Positions 37,849 through 50,998 of a stretch of DNA of 64,000 nucleotides are shown here, in pieces. A program made the position numbers and the translations under genes. The stretch covers positions 14,910,231 through 14,974,230 of the forward strand of contig NC_051069.1 in NCBI RefSeq assembly GCF_004664715.2, in the 5' to 3' direction. The DNA comes from Peromyscus leucopus (Eukaryota; Chordata; Mammalia; Rodentia; Cricetidae). The stretch's first letter is position 1. Every line of letters starts with the position of its first letter. Under the pieces are notes generated by a model. The model was not told where the DNA came from, did no database searches, and worked only from the letters and a program-made list of their open reading frames with translations.

Positions 37849-39236
37849 AGGCCCACCAGGTGTTGTTGTCGTTATATCATCAGCAATTAGTGATGGTTCA
37901 TTAGTCTGTAATTAATCAATGAAACTCGGGATGAGAGCCCATCACTTTGCAGAAGATAACAGCTCCATTTATGCCCTAAGTGACAGACTCTGGCTAGCCT
38001 GGAGCATACAAGGACTTGAACAGCATTGGAGTCAGAGGAGGGAATACATGAAATGGGGGTCTGATTGTTGGGCTGGGTCTGAAATGAGAGAGGAAAGAGA
38101 AGGGGCTTTGGATTGGACTCTACCTGTCTCAGATCAACCGCTCTCCTCTTTAATGATTCCCTGGGCATAGCTTCTTGCCTAGGAGTTGCACGTGGCTTAG
38201 CCGAGGCCACAGGAGTCAGGGCTGTCCCTTCCTTTATGTGACCTCAGAGGACCCTGAAGGTGGGCCTGGAATAAAGAAAACTCCAGAAAGGACTCGTTCA
38301 GGAGGCCCAAAAGCCTGACTGCCCAAGCCTGCCCCTCCTGTGACTTGCCATGAGCCAGCTCCTGACCTCCTACAAGTCTGCAAGCCTTCCCTGTGAAAAG
38401 GTCCTCTTCCTGGGAACATCTCTGCGTTCCCTGCCTTTTCCAGACATCTTCCCTTGCTAGCCGTGGTAGGTGAGCTCAGAGACAGGAATGCAACCGTTGA
38501 CCCACTCTGCAGAGGCTGGCTCTGTAGCTCCTACCCCTCTTGCGGAAGATTGACCTTGGAGAGAGGTCTTCAGGCTGGTAAGTGCCTTCCAGGAGGAAGG
38601 CAGACTTGAGGCCTGGGAGTCTGGCTGCCACTTGCCTCCTAGAGGGTGAGGAACCTGGTGTCCTTGGCTCTGGGGCTGACTTGAAGGAGCCTGGTGTGGC
38701 GGGGGCAGGGGTTGCCTGGTCTTCTCTAGATAGTCAGGCCCAACCACACACCTGGCAGCTGACCTCAAGGACACCTAGCCTGAACCTGTCTTCCCACCTC
38801 CCTCTAGCTCTTCCAGGAGAGCCATCAACAGAGTCATCGTGGACCTCTTTGAAAGCTAGCAGGACCTTTAGTCTGCCATGCACCCTTCTCAAGATCTGTC
38901 CTTCGTTTATCCTTCTCAGGGCCTGCTAGAGTGCCCCCCTCTGGGTGCTTCTGGTAACATTACTTTGGCCCTCCTCCTCCTAAGCGCTTTCTAGGTCTCC
39001 AGCAACCAGAACAGACTGAATTGGGGCCCTCCCCTTTGCTTGGCTCTCCTGGTGAGCTGTCCTGGGATTGGCATTCTGGATAACCCGCCCCCTTTCACTC
39101 CCCGTGCAGTTTGCTTTGAAGTTCTAAAAGAACTGGGAGGCCCAAAGGACTGTGGGGCAAATGGGGGAGATAGGTTCAGATGGGACTGGAAGAGAGCAGA
39201 GGCAGCGGGAGGCTAACCGCCAGCCATGGAAGTAAG

Positions 39237-39335
39237 GACAGGGATGGAGCCGGTGAAGGTAGCAGAGACCTGGTTCAGTCTGTAAAGCTGAGCAAGCATG
39301 AGGACCTGATCAGATCAATCCCCGGCACCCATGTC
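39237..39335 (+). repeat. Fragment of a tRNA-type SINE
   Basis: 'ggagccggtgaaggtagc', 'gcatgaggacctgatcag' and 'atcaatccccggcacccatg' resemble the head of a B2/B4-group SINE. No tail is visible. Confidence 0.55.
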
Positions 39336-39897
39336 TGCTGATTTTCCACATCTCCACCCCGCAGCAGTAGCCGGTGGGAAGCAGGCACAGCATTTTCCCT
39401 TAGTCATGACCTTGAAGGAAAAAAACAACAACAAAAAACAAAAACCAAGAAGCTTCTCACTGCCTCCAGCTCCCAGCTGTGCTTGCACTTGGTCCCTGGC
39501 ACCTCGCTGGGGTGGAAGCTTCAGGTAGCACAGGCTTAGAGGCCTGGAGTTCGTCAGACACATTCCTCTTCCACCCTGGGGGAAGTGTGGGCCTTTGGGG
39601 ACAGGGGTTGCATTTTTCTATAGCTTGGGGCCCAAGGTAGCTGCATTCCTCCTCTTCACCCAACCCAGTCCCATCCTGCTGAGACTGAGCTAGCTCTAGG
39701 CCCTGAGGAAACAGGCACCAGCCCCTCCAGCCCCTGACTGCCGCTGTCAGGCTGTTTAGCAAGGGCAAGCCTTGGGAGACAGGGAGGGAGGAGCCTTCAA
39801 CCTTGTAGACAGCTGAAAGGGATGTCGGTCTTAGAGAGGGCCCCTGGGCCCTGAAGTTGTACTGGGAGACCTGAGCTGCTAGCCTGGGGACCTAGAA

Positions 39898-39941
39898 CTG
39901 CATTGGGATCTTGGCAGCCAGGTGCCAAGATCCCAGTGCAG
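39898..39941 (+). other. Hairpin with 19-bp stem, 6-nt loop
   Basis: 'ctgcattgggatcttggca' (39898-39916) is followed by the loop 'gccagg' and then its complement (39923-39941). The only deviation is one position that would be a G-U pair in RNA. In the sense of the Ccdc33 transcript this makes a very stable short hairpin, shorter than a typical microRNA precursor. Confidence 0.9.
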
Positions 39942-40610
39942 GACTGGGACTGGGACTCAGGAGTCAACTGGTCCCCTGCTTCCACTCTGGGAGGAATCAG
40001 AGTGCTCTCTCCACCCCCAACTCCAGTTCTAGATTCTCATCAAGGCCCCAAGGAGTCAGTCAGCTGTGCCAGGAAAAGCCATTACCCTGACAGACTCTCC
40101 CACCTGCTAAAAGCTTCCTCCGCCGCCCCACCCCCCACCTTCTCCCCTGGGCCTCCCTCCCCCCTTCCCTTCATCTCACTAAACTACCCAGACCACCTCT
40201 TGCCTAGGCTGGGGGAGACTTAACTCTTTCTGGTCCTAAGTGAAAGCTCTGTCTAACTTCCCACATCCTTTAACTCTGACTTGTTCCTGCAAACCCCCTA
40301 AAGCATGAATAGAGGAAGAGAGAGGGCGGGAGCTGGAGGGAGAAGAAGGGCTGTCGAGGGACCGGTCACGGGTTCTGATCTCACTGGCCACAAGTCCACA
40401 CCCTTGGCTTGATGTTTTCTATGCACCTGGAGTCACTTGAAACTCCCTAAGAGGCCCCCAAGGATGAGCCTGTGCGGGGGCAGATTTGTGATGTGTGCCG
40501 TGGAGAAGGACCTGCTTTCCTTCCCGAGTGTCCTTAGTTCACCCATGTTTCCACCGCCACTCTGCTGTCTTCCTCTGCCTCTGTCAGAGGTACAGAGAGA
40601 GCCCCAGTGC

Positions 40611-40625
40611 GGGGGGGGGGGGGGG
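40611..40625 (+). repeat. Poly-G run (15 G)
   Basis: Fifteen consecutive G. Similar but shorter G runs occur near 24780, 24849 and 48295-48306. Confidence 0.95.
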
Positions 40626-41599
40626 CTGAGGTGTCTCTGTGCACTTACATCGGTGCGGTGGGCTGATGGCAAAGCCTGGGAGCTCGCAAGTCTCTGGCTT
40701 TGCCAGTGTAGCTATACAAGAGAGAGAACGGAAGTACAGAATGGCAGGAAGAGCTCATGGGGCACCCTCTATCAGCGTGGTCACAGAGATAGGACAAAGG
40801 GATGGCAGAGGGGGAGGTGCACCAGACCTCCCCTGCTGGTGTGTGGTGTAGCTCCCCTCCTAAAGGCTGGGGTCGCCGGCTGCTCACCCATGATTACAGC
40901 AGTCACTGTAGCAACACCATTTACAGGCTGAAAATAACGCAAGGATATTAACTCTTTCACTGAGCTGTCTAAGGACCCTGGATCTCTGGGAGACTCATCT
41001 CCCACACCCATGGGCTATCCTGTGCTCCTGCCTCACCTGCACACCCTGCCCCTGATAGCCTGAGTGCTCAAGGACCACGAAGCTCTCTCCTGCCCTATGC
41101 CCAGCTTCCAGTGTCCACCCCAGAGTTCTGTGGGTAGGAAAATAATATACCCCACTGGAGTGGTTCAGAATTGAGGCGTCGGGGCCACCCTGGAACTCTG
41201 GGCCACACACTTAAGAAATGAAAGCCAGGAGTGAGCAGCTTAGGTGGGTGGTACAGGGCCAACTGTTACCCAGAAGCATTCTCCCATTGAACAGACCTCC
41301 AGAGAAGAGGGTCCAGATGGGGTCCCTCATCTAGGCACCTGCCAGGAGCCCTCTTTGGCAAGGGGCAGGAAATCAGACAGATATGACATCTGCCCTGCTC
41401 TCATTTTGAGCTTCTGGCTCCTGCCCCTGAGCAAAGGCCTCAGTAGTGGCCAGCGAGATGGTGTGGCCACCAAACAGGACAGCTGAGGGGAGAGGCCTGG
41501 CATTCATTGAGCCCAGGATGGCATGAGTTTCTATATGGGGAAAGCTGCCCACTTTCTGTCTACCCTCTCAGCACAGTGGAGCCCAGGAAGGGGTCATAG

Positions 41600-41914
<315 letters not shown>

Positions 41915-42455
41915 TAAAAAAATCATAATCCCATCACGCCTCATCTCCCCAGCCTGCTGGAAAAATGAGTTGTTCCACATAAATGAATTTTCCAGACAAT
42001 GTGAGCTTATCGTTTTTTATGACGGTTGTTATTATTTTCATGGTTGTTATTACTGCCGTGTCCCACTGAAATGGCACGTTATAGTCTTGTGGCATGTCCC
42101 CACGCATCCATCATTAGAGTCACCACCTCCTAAGAGGAGCTATGCTACTTGGAAGAGAATGCTGAGGCTTAGGGAATTTAAATAACACAAGTACTGGGTA
42201 AGCATAGACAGACCAGGCATCTCAGATCACTGGAGCTCCAGGTTCTGCTGAGTTTGGGTTTGTTTGATTAATGTCTCTAGCTAGAAGGGATCTTTATCCC
42301 TGGCTAGTCTCCCCTTGGTCTTGGACCGGGTACCAGTATACACACTTGCAAGTGAGCCCTGTGTGTTTCTCACTGTGAGACCATTTATCGTCTACCCCCA
42401 AGTGAGAGGTTGGGCTGAACACACTGAAGTACTGACTGCTGATGCCAGAACTGCT

Positions 42456-43326
42456 TGGGAGCACAGACACTGGGCAGCCTGGGAGCACTGACACTGGACA
42501 GCCTGGGAGCACTGACACTGGACAGCCTGGGAGCACTGACACTGGACAGCCTGGGAGCACTGACACTGGACAGCCTGGGAGCACTGACACTGGACAGCCT
42601 GGGAGCACTGACACTGGGCAGCCTGGGAGCCCTGGCACTGGACAGCCTGGGAGCACTGACACTGGACAGCCTGGGAGCACTGACACCGGGCAGCCTGGGA
42701 GCACTAAAACCAGGCATCCTGGGAGCACTGACACTGGGCAGCCTGGGAGCACTGACACTGGATAGCCTGGGAGCACTGACACCGGGCAGCCTGGGAGCAC
42801 TGACACTGGACAGCCTGGGAGCACTAAAACCAGGCATCCTGGGAGCACTGACACTGGGCATCCTGCGAGCACTGACACTGGGCATCCTGGGAGCACTGAC
42901 ACCGGGCATCCTGGGAGCACTAACACTGGGCATCCTGGGAGCACTGACACCGGGCAGCCTGGGAGCACTAACACTGGGCATCATGGGAGGACTGACAGTG
43001 GGCATCCTGGGAGCACTGACACTGGGCAGCCTGGGAGCACTGACACCGGGCAGCCTGGGAGCACTGACACCGGGCAGCCTGGGAGCACTGACACTGGACA
43101 GCCTGGGAGCACTGACACTGGGCAGCCTGGGAGCACTGACTGGGCAGCCTGGGAGCACTGACACCGGGCAGCCTGGGAGCACTGACACTGGACAGCCTGG
43201 GAGCACTGACACTGGGCATCCTGGGAGCACTGACACCGGCAGCCTGGGAGCACTGACACTGGACAGCCTGGGAGCACTGACTGGGCAGCCTGGGAGCACT
43301 GACACTGGGCAGCCTGGGAGCACTAG
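42456..43326 (+). repeat. 24-bp minisatellite (~36 copies)
   Basis: The unit is 'gggagcactgacactggaca' plus 'gcct'. Variants include 'accggg', 'aaaaccaggcat' and 'catcct', and they recur in blocks. Two copies lack two bases and one lacks one base (near 43136-43145, 43236 and 43280), so the reading frame is not kept. Open frames of 338 codons (+) and 315 codons (-) cross the array only because 24 is a multiple of three and the unit has no stop in several frames. Confidence 0.97.
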
Positions 43327-43714
43327 CAGCACAGAGCAGAGGTCCCCTGCCGTGTCCCTGGACTCAGCTACTCAGATCAGCATTCCCACTTCTTGCAGGC
43401 GGACTTACTGTCCTCCTTGTTCACCTCACAGAGCCAAAAGCTTACTATCAAGAGACTGTGGGGGGAGGTAACACATTGGGTTCCCACACACAGGGAGAAG
43501 GCTAGCTGTAGTTTCCTTCCTGTAAAAAGGAAGAAGTGGAGCTGTGGGGATGGTTTGAGAAGATATGAAAGAGAAGAAAAAAAACATCCTGGGATTTCAC
43601 ACAGATACACATATGTGCTTGTACACGTACACTTTTGTGGGGGTCTGTGTGCTGGCTCGTGTGTTTATGTGAACACCATTGCATAGTATTGCTGTCTGAG
43701 CCGTAGTCCCCCCC

Positions 43715-43717
<3 letters not shown>

Positions 43718-43752
<35 letters not shown>

Positions 43753-43785
43753 CGTGTGTATGCGTGTGCATGTGCATGTGTATGT
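43718..43785 (+). repeat. (GT)n with GCGT/GCAT variants
   Basis: A GT run of about 16 units followed by degenerate GTGC/GTAT units. Confidence 0.93.
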
Positions 43786-45504
43786 GTATAAGTTAGCAGT
43801 GGCGGTAGGTGGACCCTGCCTTCTGCCATGCACAACTGGGGTGAGATGTGGAAGGGTGTGATGAGGTCAGTAGACCTGAGTCTTTTGTGTAGCCAGAGGC
43901 AGGACCAGTAGCAGCAGAGACAAGAGGAACAGGAGGGTGAGGAGGCCACATGAATCAGAGAATATTGGCAGGCGCCTCTTTACAGACTGAAGTCGCTCGT
44001 TGGAACCCAGTTGGAACTGGTTGCTGTGGTGATATCTACAGCGGGTAGGGAATAGGGGGCCAGGCCAAGAGGCAAGAGGATTGGGGGGAGGTAGCTGGAG
44101 AACATGTTAATGAAAAGCAAAGGGGAATTTTAGACCCTGGGTCAAGGCCAAAGTGGATGGGCAGCCAAAATGGCTTGTTGGCCACACAAAAGGAGTGGTG
44201 GGAAGCGGAAGGGCTCAGTGCCCAAGCAGGAAGCTGATGAAGCGTGTTTGAAACAAGAAGACAAGATCATGGAAGGAATGGGTGTCCATTCCCCCAGTTA
44301 CAGCCCAAGGCCAGCTTCCTGCAAAAACAGGGTGTCCCAAGATAGATAGATGCAGGGTCTCATAAAATCCTGATTAGTTTGGGGAAATCAGAGTCCATGG
44401 GGAGTGGGTGTGTGTTTACAGCTTCCTGGGCTACTGTTGTCGGATCTTGGCTGGGAGTTCTGGGATCCCCCTGCAGAATCTTCCCAGGTCTGCTCAGAGA
44501 TGGGTGAGTGTGTGGAGAGCTGCAGATGGTTAGCAAGGGGGAACTGGTGAGAGCCAGGGCAGGGCAGGGAGATGGAGGGAGGGAGGTCCTCATTTATAAG
44601 TCCTGCCTCAGAAATCTTAGGAATTGGATAAGGTTTCCTCCTTTTCTGTTTGGTTATTTAAAGTATTAATGTTATACAGAAGCCCAGAGGGGCTAAATGA
44701 ATTCCCAGAAGCCAGAAAGCAAATTAGCACCTTGGTAAGAGAACTCAGACCTGCTCACTTCAAATCCTGGAGGTGTTATACTTTCTTCTGGTCAATTGCA
44801 GGACCTTCCAGTGTCTCTTTCCTTCTGGGTATGGGTCCTGTGTAGCCCACTCTTGGCAAGTGTCTTCCCCTCTCTGTGTGTTCAGGGTGGCTGTAAGGAA
44901 GAATACTGAGAAAGAATGGCTTCCTACCCTCTAGTCACCCCACTGCGGGTGGGAGGGGCGCACAGGGCTGGGGCAGCAGCTGTCCGTGGTGCTTAAATGT
45001 GCTCTCAGGAACAGTAGCCCTCAAGCAGACTCCTTGTCCTCCCTACCCATCTTCCTCTGTATCTCTTTTAGCTTCTCCTTCTTCCAGCTCTATCCTCCCT
45101 CCCCATCCCTTTTTCCTTCTCCTCCTTCCTCCTTCCCCATCTCTTCTTTATTCTCAAAAAAAAATCACAGATTTCCAAGAACAGGAAAATGCATCAAGTC
45201 ACTGAATCCAGCCTCTTTGCTGCCCATCTCCTAGCTTGTGATGCTGATCCAGTTCCTTGTCGTCTCTTAGTGACACCAATCATATTTTAGAGAGAAAGTT
45301 GATGATGCTTGTTATCAGAATTCATAGGAATAATAGCATATACTTGTGATCACCATGCCTGGAACACAGCAGGTGCTCATGAGTGGGCACCATGATCATT
45401 TCCAGGATGCTGGCTTTCTCCTTAAAGTTTATCCTGATTTTAGGAGACAATGTGCTCTCTGGGAAGTGTTTGCTAAATGGTGTGTTGATCTTCATTCTAA
45501 TTTC

Positions 45505-45612
45505 TTTGGAGTAGAGACTGGAAAAAATGGCTCAGTGTTTAAAAGCACCTGCTGCTATTGCAGAGGACCTGGACTCAGTTCCCAGCAGCCACATGGCAGC
45601 TCACATCTGCCA
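45505..45612 (+). repeat. B3 SINE, 5' half
   Basis: The stretch reads 'gagactggaaaaaatggctc', 'ttgcagaggacctggactca' and 'catggcagctcacatctgc'. The SINE stops abruptly at the MaLR element and resumes at 47576. Confidence 0.8.
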
Positions 45613-47571
45613 TGGCTTAGTTAGAGTTTCTATTGCTATAAAGAGACACCATGACCACAACAACTCTTAAAGAGGAAAACATTTATTGGCGTGACTTGCT
45701 TACAGTTTCAGAAGCTTAGTCCATTATCATCATGGTGGGAGATGGTGGCATGCAGGCAGACATAGTATTGGAGAAGGAGCTGAGAGTCCTACAACTTGAT
45801 CCAATAGCAACAAATAGCAACAGGAAGTGAATTGAGACACTGGGCATGGCTTGAGCATATATGAGACCCCAAAACCTGCCTCCACAGTGACACACTTCCT
45901 CACACAAGGCCATACCTACTCCAACAAAGCCATATCTCCTAACAGTGCCACCCTCTATGAGCTTACAGGGTCAATTACATTCAAAATACCAAGTTCCACT
46001 CACTGATCCCCATAAACTTGTAACAATACTAGAAGGCAAAATGCATTTAATCCAACTTCAAAAGTCCCCATAGTCTATCACAGTCTCAACAATGTTTTAA
46101 AGTCCAAAGTTCAAAGTCTCTTCTGAGATTCATGTGGTCTCTTAACTGTAATCCCCTATAAAATCAAAATAAAAAAGTAGATTACATACTTCCAACATAA
46201 AATGGCACAGGATATACATTATCATTCCAAAATGCAGGGAAGGGAGCATGATGAGGAAATACTAAACCAAAGCAAGATCAAAAACCAGCTGGGCAAACTC
46301 CTAACTCTGCATCTCCATGTCTAATGTCAAAATGCTCTTCAGAACTTAAACTCCTTTTAGCTTCCTTCACTGTAACACACTTCTCTCTCTTGGGCTGGCT
46401 CCACTCCCTGCTTGCAGCTGTCCTCGGCAGGTATCCCACAGCTCTGGCATCTCCAACATTTTAGAGTCTACAAGACAATCCAGGCTTCAACTTCACAGCT
46501 TCATGCAATGGCCTCTCTAGGCCTGCATTCAGAGATACCCCTGACACATACCTAGCCTCAGCAGCTCTCCTTAGTCACTGAGGAATAATGGAGGAATATT
46601 CTATTACCCTTCTCTTCTATCCTTAAAGCCAGAACCACGGGGCTGAAGCTGCCACGTTCTGCTGCTTGCTGGAACTAGAACATGGCCCCCTTGTTCAGTT
46701 ACACCTTGACCAGCTTTCTGTTTTCTTTCATTGCCTAAGCTTGACTGTCCTGAAACTGGATCTGTAGACCAGGCTGGCCTCAAACTCAGAGATCTGCCAT
46801 TATAAGTCTTCATTACAGTTACCACTAATAACCACATGACAGAGTCTATACTAGGCTGTTTTGAGATTTCCTCTGCCAATGAAATTAATCCAAAACTCTT
46901 CACTTTAACCCCAGTCAATCTTCAGACAAGGGCAAAAAGCAGCCACATTCTTCACCAAAATATCATAAGAATGATGTCTAGGCCACATATTAATATTATT
47001 CTCCACATATTAATATTCTTTTCCTCTGAAACATCTTAAGCTGTGCCCCCACAGTTCATCAAATCACCCTCAGCACCACTGTCTTCTACATCCTACCAGT
47101 ATGGCCCATTAAGCAGCACTTAAAGCATTCAACTGTTTTTCTAATCCACAGCCCTAAGGTCTATATTTTTCCAAATAAAAACATTATCAGGCATATCACA
47201 GCAATACCCTAGTCCCTGGTACCAACTTTTGCCTTAGTTAGGGTTTCTATTGCTATAAAGAGACACCATGAGCATGGCAACTGTTATAGAGGAAAACATT
47301 TAATTGGGGTGGCTCACAGTTCAGAGGTTTAAGTCTATCATCATCATGGTGGGACATGGTGGCATGCAGGCAGACATGGTGCTAGAAAAGGAGCTGGGAG
47401 TCCTACATCTTGATCCAAAGGCAACAGGAAGTAAACTGAGACACTGGTCATGGTTTGAGCATATATGAGACCCCAAAACCTTCCACAGTGACATACTTCC
47501 TCCAACAAGGTCATACATACTCCAACAAAGCCACACCTCCTAATAGTGCCAATTACATTCAAACTACCACA
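45613..47571 (-). mobile_element. MaLR element (MT-type) with two LTRs
   Basis: Two similar direct copies (about 45613-45991 and 47230-47571) share 'cttagttag', 'tttctattgctataaagaga', 'gaggaaaacattta', 'catgcaggcagaca', 'gagcatatatgagacccca' and 'aattacattcaaa'. On the minus strand the LTR reads TGTGGTAGTTTGAATGTAAT at its start and ends in 'ctaactaagg/cca'. The 1.2-kb interior ('atgcatttaatccaacttca', 'acatggcccccttgttcag') matches the non-coding interior of rodent MT elements as I know it. It has no usable frame. One LTR is longer by a 'ctatgagcttacaggg' stretch. Confidence 0.85.
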
Positions 47572-47575
47572 CCAC

Positions 47576-47702
47576 ACTCCAGTTCCAGGGAGTGTGACAC
47601 CCTCTTCTGGCCTTTGCAGGCACAAGGCTCTCAAATGGTGCACATGCATACATGTAGGCAAACACTCGTTCACAAAAAAATGAAAATAAATAAATTTTAA
47701 CC
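47576..47702 (+). repeat. B3 SINE, 3' half
   Basis: 'ctccagttccagggagtg', 'acaccctcttctggcctttg' and the tail 'aaaataaataaattttaa' continue the B3 broken at 45612. The MaLR element thus landed in a pre-existing SINE. Confidence 0.8.
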
Positions 47703-47734
47703 TCCCAAAAGAACTGAATTTACTTGGAGTAGGC

Positions 47735-47955
47735 TTTTTTAATTATTATTTTTGTTTTATGAGTGTGGGTGTTTTGTCTGCCTGCATGTCTGTGCATCAC
47801 ATGCATGCAGTGTCAATGGAGGCCAGGAGGGGACATCAGATCTGGAACTGGAGTTACCAGTGTTGTGAGCTGCCATGTGGGTGCTGGAAATTGAACCCAG
47901 GTCCTCTGGAGAGCTGCTAGTACTCTTGACTCTGAGCCATCCCTCCAGCCCCATG
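47735..47955 (-). repeat. B3 SINE
   Basis: It contains 'ctgtgcatcacatgcatgca', 'ctggaactggagttaccag', 'gccatgtgggtgctgg' and 'gagccatccctccagcccc', the reverse complement of B3. Confidence 0.88.
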
Positions 47956-48285
47956 GAGTAGACTTTTATAGGTTCTTATATTGAGAGCTTTCTTGAGTAG
48001 ATGGTTTTTCTTTACTGAGCCTCTGTTTCCCTCCCTAAAATATATGGGACACACTCCTTTCTGTCCCACCTGAAGAGCTGGTGTGAGTGCCTATGACTAA
48101 GGGAAGGGGTCTTAGTCCTGCAGGTGGCACTATTACTGCTTGCCTGTAACACTGTGCTCACATATGTCTATTCCCTCATGGGACTGGCCTTGGTCCTATG
48201 TGACCATTCTGGGGCTCAGAGGTTCTTCACATTTGGAGGTTCTAACAGCACATGACATGGAGTCTTGCCCTGGATAGAAATGCAG

Positions 48286-48388
48286 ATAATGCCTGGGGGG
48301 GGGGGGTTATAGGCACATGTGTGTTTCCTACATGTACATAATGCCTGAGGGCTTATAGGCACATGTGTGTTCCCTACATGTACATGTG
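48286..48388 (+). repeat. Tandem duplication of ~50 bp
   Basis: 'ataatgcctg...ttataggcacatgtgtgtt...cctacatgtacat' occurs twice in a row. The first copy has a 12-G run where the second has 'agggc'. Confidence 0.88.
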
Positions 48389-48397
48389 TTGTGTGAC

Positions 48398-48429
48398 TTT
48401 CCCTGGGGAAACAAATTTCCCCAGGGAAA
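48398..48429. other. Perfect 14-bp inverted repeat, 4-nt loop
   Basis: 'tttccctggggaaa' (48398-48411), loop 'caaa', then its exact complement (48416-48429). Each arm is itself nearly palindromic around 'ccctggg'. Confidence 0.95.
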
Positions 48430-48532
48430 TTTTACCCCAGGTGGTGTACCATGACAAACTAATGATTCCTCTCAAGTCCAGCTTGATGGGCCAGAGTTTA
48501 TTTAGGTTACTTCAAGGAAGGAGTTACTCTAT

Positions 48533-48907
48533 TAGCTTCCTTCCCCAATGCTGTAATAAAACACTGGCCAATAACAACTTGGGGAAGAAAGGGTTTATTT
48601 GACTTATAGGTTACAGTCCATCATCAGGGGAAACCAAGGCAGGAACTCAAGACAGTAGCTTAGACAAAAATCAATAGAGGAAGTCTGCTTACTGGCTTGC
48701 TCACTACTTTTCTTATACAGACCATGCCCATCTGCCTAAGGATGGTACCACCCACAGTACCCTGAGCCCCCCTATATCAATTAGCAATTAAGAACATGCT
48801 CCCAAAGACATGCCTACAATTCAATATGATGGAGGCAGTTCCCCAACTGGTGGTCCTTCTTCTCACATGACTCTAGTTTGTGCCAACTTGACAAAAACTA
48901 ACCAGTG
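48533..48907 (-). mobile_element. Rodent solo LTR (same family as 37470)
   Basis: It shares 'aataaaacactggcc', 'acttggggaagaaagggttt', 'ggttacagtccatcat' and 'tgccaacttgacaaaaac' with the copy in intron 3. There is no internal region on either side, so it is solitary. Confidence 0.7.
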
Positions 48908-49109
48908 CACTAACATGAGCATGGGTGACTCAAAGGCAGTGGTATCACTGAAAAGCTCACCCTCAGCATGGGAGGCCACTCACAAAGGCTGCATCTGTGG
49001 AGCTTCTGGCCCAGCCTGCAGGCAGCTCCACCAGAGTCTCCTTCTACCAGTAACTGTGGGCTGCTGTTGTAGTTTTAGAGAGGGGCTTGCGAGTGTTGTA
49101 GTTTTCTGA

Positions 49110-50656
<1,547 letters not shown>

Positions 50657-50754
50657 TGACTGCCTCTGACTGGCCTAAGAGGATGGAGCAGAGGTGTTTA
50701 GGGAAGAAATCAAAAAGGGCAAAAGCCATGAGGCCTTTCTAAATTAGCCACAGT

Positions 50755-50998
50755 GAGGCCAGCGAGATGGCTCAGTGGGTAAAGTGTTTGCATCTGTGCA
50801 ACCCTGATGGCCTGAGTTCAATCCCTGAAATACACACAGAGAACTGACTCCGCAAGGGTGTCCTATGGCCTACACACACGCACATACACATACACACAGA
50901 CAGACAGACAGACACACACCATGGCACAAGCACACCTCCCACATACAAACATACCATACACACACAATAAGAATAAATTTAAAAAACATTAAAAGCAT
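50755..50998 (+). repeat. tRNA-type SINE with CA-rich tail
   Basis: 'aggccagcgagatggctcag', 'gatggcctgagttcaatccc' and 'gagaactgactccgcaaggg' are followed by CAGA/CA repeats and an 'aataaatttaaaaaa' end. Confidence 0.8.

Noticed and set aside
42385..43471. Long open frames (315 codons minus, 338 codons plus) with 8-residue repeats, resembling a repeat protein
   Set aside because: They are produced by the 24-bp minisatellite. Several units have one- or two-base losses, so no frame is maintained, and there is no start context or similarity.
45613..47571. Possible intact retrovirus-like element
   Set aside because: It has two LTR-like ends, but the interior is about 1.2 kb with no long frames and no gag, pro or pol motifs. 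It fits a non-coding MaLR.
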